From: Escallonia rubra
Lineage: Eukaryota; Streptophyta; Magnoliopsida; Escalloniales; Escalloniaceae
Assembly: GCA_033065855.1 (NCBI GenBank)
Contig: JAVXUO010003193.1
Span: 1-64,000, forward strand
Reading direction: 5' to 3'
Length of the DNA stretch: 64,000 nucleotides
This document shows positions 60,120-64,000 of the stretch, piece after piece. Under the pieces are notes generated by a model. It was not told where the DNA came from and made no database searches. It saw only the letters and a program-made list of their open reading frames with translations. The position numbers were made by a program, and so were the translations under genes. Positions within the stretch are counted from its first letter, which is position 1, and each line of letters begins with the position of its first letter.

Positions 60120-61510
60120 ATAATTGTTCAGTTAAGGTCCTAATTAATAGGTCACTGCATCGCTTAAATTGAATGTCCTAATCGAATCGAATCCTAAATT
60201 AAACTAATTGAACCCCTAATTGAACCCTAAATTGAATGCCCTAATCCAATCGAACCCTAAATTGAACTAATTGAACCCCTTAATTAAACCCTAAATTGAA
60301 TGCCCCAATTCAACCGAACCGTAAATTGAACTAATAGAACCCCCTAATTGAATTCTAAATTGAAGTAATTGAACCCTAATTAAATCCTAAATTGAATGCC
60401 TTAATCGAATCGAACCCTAAAGTAAACTAATTGAACCCCTAATTGAATGCCCTAATCTAACTGAACCCTAAATTGAACTTATTGAACCCCCTAATTGAAT
60501 ACCCCAATTCAACCGACCACTAAATTGAAGTAATTGAACCATAATTGAACCCTAAATTGAAGTAATTGAACCCTAATTAAACCCTAAATTAAACTAATTG
60601 AACCCCTAATTGAACCCTAAATTGAATGCCCTAATCCAATCGAACCCTAAATTGAACTAATTGAACCCTAAATTGAAGTAATTGAACCCTAAATTAACCC
60701 TAAATTGAATGCCTTAATTAAACTAATTGAACCCCTAATTGAATGCCCTAATCTAACCGAACCCTAAATTGAACTTATTGAACCCCCTAATTGAATACCA
60801 CAATTCAACCGACCACTAAATTGAAGTAATTGAACCATAATTGAACCCTAAATTGAAGTAATTGAACCCTAATTAAACCCTAAATTAAACTAATTGAACC
60901 CTAAATTGAATGCCCTTATCCAATCGAATCATAAATTGAACTAATTGAACCCTAAATTGAAGTAATTGAACCCTAAATTAACCTTAAATTGAATGCCTTA
61001 ATCGAATTGAACCCTAAAGTAAACTAATTGAACCCCTAATTGAATGCCCTAATCTAACCGAACCCTAAATTAAAGTAATTGAACCCAAATTAAATCCTAA
61101 ATTGAATGCCTTAATCGAATCAAATCGAACCCTAAAGTAAACTAATTGAACCCCTAATTGAATGCCCTAATCTAACCGAACCCTAAATTGAACTTATTGA
61201 ACCCCCTAATTGAATACCCCAATTCAACCGACCACTAAATTGAAGTAATTGAACCATAATTGAACCTAAATTGAAGTAATTGAACCCTAATTAAACCCTA
61301 AATTGAATGCCCTAATCGAATCGAACTCTAAATTAAACTAATTGAACCCTACATTGAATGCCTTAATCCAATCGAACCCTAAATTGAACTAATTGAACCA
61401 TAATTAAATCATAAATTGAATGCCCTAATTGAATCGAACCCTAAATTAAACTAATTGAACCCCTAATTGAACTCTAAATTGAATGCCCTGATACAATCGA
61501 ACCCTCAATT
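60120..61510. repeat. Degenerate AACCCTAAATTGAA minisatellite
   Basis: About 1.4 kb of 14-60 bp units built from ACCCTAAATTGAA, CTAATTGAACCCC and GAATGCCCTAATC. Higher-order copies of 200-250 bp are visible, for example the stretch near 60480-60600 recurring at 60780-60900 and 61200-61310. The CCCTAAA core resembles the plant telomere complement. Confidence 0.92.
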
Positions 61511-61514
61511 GAAA

Positions 61515-62200
61515 TAATCAAGCGCATCAGATATGTGTATTTTGAACAATTTTTTTTCCATTTGAACATTGATCATTTGTTTGATAATTTTAGGTTGTTA
61601 ATTGTGCATTTGAGAATTGTGATTATTGATCGATGATTTTAGGTTGTTAATTGATGATTTTAGGTTATTAGCTGTGCATTTGAAGTAATTGCGATTATTA
61701 ATTGATGATTTTAGGTTGTTAATTGATGATTTTAGATTGTTAATTGATGATTTTAGATTGTTAATTGTGCATTGAGTATTTGAGATATTGAGATTATTGA
61801 CGGAGGATAGGACCCAATTGGATTGAATATGTGATTTTTGTTAATTTTTATTGCATTGAGCATTTGAGAATTGAGAATTGAGATTGTTGACGGAGGATGG
61901 GACCCAATTGGATTGAGATACCTGTTAGTTAGCGCAGACACGGACACCACGTCTGATCGACGGTGTCCGACATTTAAAAAATAAATCAACGTATGCCGAT
62001 GTGTCCGGAGGTACGTGTCGATGGGTGTCGGACACGTGTCCGAGGGCGGGAGGTGTCAGACACGTATCTGACACCATATCGACACCCTATATGAGGTGTC
62101 AGAATTGAGATTGTTGACTGTGCATTGAATTTAGGTTAATTAGGTTAACGCGACATTTTTAACATGCACCCCCTAGAATCTCATCGTGGCTCCAGCACTG
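61515..62200. mobile_element. hAT element fragment with right end
   Basis: The inverse of the left half of the hAT at 43273 (TTTTGAACAATTTTTTTT, TTTTAGGTTGTTAATTG repeats), then the same GTGTCGGACACGTGTC block as at 54295. It ends GTGGCTCCAGCACTG, the inverse of the standard hAT tip CAGTGCTGGAGCCAC. The left tip is not identifiable. Confidence 0.75.
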
Positions 62201-62204
62201 GATA

Positions 62205-63105
62205 TAATTAGCCCTAATTAACAATATTTTAATAAATCAATTAACCCTAATTAGCTATAACGAGCCTAATTAGTTTTAATTAACCCTAAGAACCCAATGA
62301 AAATCAAATTAGCTGTAATTACCCCAAATTAGCCCAAATGAACCCAATTACGCGCATATTGATTATAGTTAGCCTAATTAGTCGTAATTAGCCCTAACAT
62401 AATCCAATTAAGCCTAATTAGCGCTAATTAGGACTAATCAGCACTACTCGGCACAATTAAACCCTAATTAGGACTAAATAACCCTAATTAGTCATAATCA
62501 ACCCTAATTAGCTATAATTATCTGAAACTAGCTCTCATTAACAATAATTAGCCCTAACATAACCCATTTAAGCCTAATTAGCCCTAATTAGGACTAATCA
62601 GCCCTACTCGGCACAATTAAACCCTAATTAGGACTAAATAATCCTAATTAGTCATAATCAACCCTAATTAGCTATAATTATCCGAAACTATCCATCATTA
62701 ACAATAATTAGCCCTAACATAACCCAGTTAAGCCTAATTAGCCCTAATTACTACTAATCAGCCCTACTCGGCACAATTAACCCCTAATTAGCTATAATTA
62801 TCCGAAACTAGCCCTCATTAACAATAATTAGCCCTAACATAACCCAATTAAGCCTAATTCGCCCTAATTAGGAATAAGCAGCACTACTCGGCACAATTAA
62901 ACCCTAATTAGGATTAAATAACCCTAATTAGTCATAATCAGCCCTAATTAGCTATAATTAGCCCAAGGTACTCTTCATTAACACTAATTAGCCCTAACAT
63001 ATCTTCAGAAATCCTAATTAGATTAATTAAACCCATAATGCTAAACCCTAAACCTTAATACTCGTAATTAACCCTAATAACCCAGTTAGCCCTAATTAGC
63101 TCTTG
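62205..63105. repeat. Degenerate CCCTAATTAG minisatellite with 180-190 bp higher-order units
   Basis: Units such as AGCCCTAATTAGGACTAATC, AGCCCTACTCGGCACAATTA and ACATAACCCAATTAAGCC recur four times (about 62390, 62570, 62705 and 62840) with a few percent divergence. No coding content. Confidence 0.92.
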
Positions 63106-63204
63106 TACATCCCATAATTACTTCATATTGCTCAGAGATGGTTCAATTACTCGTTGTTTACAAACCCTGCATTCTTTATACTAGTTGTTGTTTTGAGAAG
63201 TCCA

Positions 63205-63235
63205 TTGGCAACGAGATGGTTCAACTCGTTGCCAA
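63205..63235. repeat. Perfect 11-bp hairpin
   Basis: TTGGCAACGAG and its exact inverse CTCGTTGCCAA separated by 9 bases. Confidence 0.9.
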
Positions 63236-63362
63236 CGAATTCTATTTAATGTGGAATTGGTAACATATGTAACGATATTTCTGCAGTTTTGATATTTTGG
63301 AAAGATTCTTGCATATGTTATCAATTTTTGAACGCATGCATGCATAAAAACCCTTAGTTCCC

Positions 63363-63410
63363 GTTCAAAGGTATTCATTACAAAGTAATGCTTTGTAATG
63401 TGCCTTTGGA
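63363..63410. repeat. Hairpin upstream of the long inverted repeat
   Basis: CATTACAAAG and CTTTGTAATG, exact inverses 5 bases apart, extended outward by CAAAGG / CCTTTG after a few mismatches. Confidence 0.85.
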
Positions 63411-63714
63411 TGTCCAGTTTGGACAATTTGGAAAAGCTAATTGTTTATAAAACAGTGTTTTGACTCATGCTTTGTGTTCTATGTCGTGGATATTTGGTAC
63501 ACGTTCTCGTGTGTTTCTCCGGGTGCATACAGATCTGGTGTTCTAACATCCGTCAAACCTTTCTGAGTAAGGTTAGATGAATGTTAGAACACATAATCGA
63601 TGTCGTGTACTTGGAGAAATGTGGGGAGGTGTTGCCGAATTTTCCGCAGACATGGGACTAAGCATGAGTTATTCACTATTTTATAAACATGTGCTTTTTT
63701 GAATGGGATAGGAC
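63409..63714. repeat. Long imperfect inverted repeat upstream of TNP2
   Basis: The left arm (63409-63560) and right arm (63570-63714) are inverse copies with interruptions. Examples: GTTTATAAAACAGTG with CACTATTTTATAAAC, ACTCATGCTT with AAGCATGAGT, and TGTTCTAACATCCGTCAAAC with its near-inverse GGTTAGATGAATGTTAGAAC. The loop is only about 9 bases. It ends 130 bp before the TNP2 start codon. A transcript across it would form a long hairpin. Confidence 0.85.
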
Positions 63715-63844
63715 CACTACCTGTTAGAGAGTGGATGGGAAATATGTAGACATGTTGTAACATTCATGCATTCATATTTACATCAGCAATGCCTAATGAC
63801 TGGTCATTATTGAAGGTGGTATACAGTACGATAATTCAGTCGTC

Positions 63845-64000
63845 ATGTCAGTCGATCGAAGTTGGATGAAAATGAAGAATGCTGAAGATTTTGAGTGTCG
63901 CGTTGACGAATTTCTCGACTTCGCTTATGCGCATCCTGCACATGTTGACCTTGATAAGATAAGGTGTCCGTGCGGTAGATGTGAGTTGTTGCACTGGAGA
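63845..64000 (+). CDS. TNP2-type CACTA transposase, N-terminus (runs off the window)
   Basis: 52 codons open from ATG 63845 to the window edge. The start is Met-Ser-Val-Asp-Arg-Ser-Trp-Met, then EDFECRVDEFLDFAYAH and a zinc-binding IRCPCGRC. This is the Transpos_assoc N-terminal domain that precedes the TNP2 catalytic region in plant CACTA transposases. It is the N-terminal part that is missing from the TNP2 relic at 35717-38740. Whether the rest is intact cannot be told from this window. Confidence 0.88.
   Translation, partial: MSVDRSWMKMKNAEDFECRVDEFLDFAYAHPAHVDLDKIRCPCGRCELLHWR

Larger units (their letters stand above)
57936..64000 (+). mobile_element. Coding CACTA element 3, 5' part (runs off the window)
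   Basis: The tip CACTACAAGAAAAGAGGG at 57936 is followed by TTTTAGCGAC / TTACCGACG subterminal repeats to about 58240, then a CT-rich and GC-rich block (58260-58450). Next come about 1.6 kb of unrecognised leader, long telomere-like minisatellites (60120-61510 and 62205-63105) with an hAT fragment between them, a string of hairpins (63205-63714) and the start of TNP2 at 63845. It is the only TNP2 start in the window that reads open to the edge. Confidence 0.85.

Overview
The window is a stretch of flowering-plant nuclear DNA, most likely from a eudicot. The evidence is nested plant transposons of the MULE, CACTA, hAT, Ty3/gypsy and SINE classes, an endogenous caulimovirid (plant pararetrovirus), GT-AG introns, and two relics of a BAHD acyltransferase gene of the vinorine-synthase-like type. 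I cannot name the species. No ordinary host gene looks intact. Almost everything is transposons, their cargo and their remains.

Layout. 1-4897: endogenous pararetrovirus on the minus strand, cut by the window edge. 4898-5554: a compound TA/CA microsatellite holding a 147-bp miniature MULE (5379-5525). 5555-15993: a 10.4-kb Mutator-like element (MULE) with 250-280 bp terminal inverted repeats. It carries a FAR1-type transposase, a plant-mobile-domain/C48-protease gene, an uninterrupted two-exon B3-domain gene, an inverted pair of small unknown genes, and about 22 copies of a palindrome. About 16.0-17.9 kb: a probable solo gypsy LTR. 18.2-18.7 kb: BAHD relic A. 19562-20190: an hAT MITE with perfect 8-bp target duplication. 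20269-24069: a non-autonomous CACTA with perfect 3-bp target duplication. 24.1-25.3 kb: intergenic DNA repeated at 31.6-32.2 kb. 25.3-30.6 kb: a decayed Tat-type gypsy element. 32.1-33.0 kb: a LINE-like RNase H relic. 32997-38740: 3' part of a coding CACTA (TNP2 and Transposase_24 relics). 38.7-39.9 kb: a further CACTA end.

40.1-46.2 kb: BAHD relic C and its upstream region, with one non-autonomous hAT upstream and two hATs plus a SINE inside the gene. 47.6-48.0 kb: degenerate telomere-like DNA. 48.5-49.2 kb: CACTA end. 50.1-54.1 kb: a Tat LTR and untranslated internal DNA with a minisatellite. 54.2-56.98 kb: hAT end plus the 3' half of another CACTA. 57.0-57.9 kb: gypsy RT fragment. 57936 to the window end: the 5' half of a third coding CACTA, with long repeat leaders, a string of hairpins and the start of TNP2 at 63845.

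The most interesting unit is the MULE. It combines a DNA-binding B3 protein with no visible break, a decayed PMD-SUMO-protease-like fusion, and dense palindromic repeats in its termini and noncoding arrays. The layout resembles, by analogy only, elements that carry their own anti-silencing proteins. Coordinates of introns and decayed genes were derived by eye and are approximate unless a sequence boundary is described.
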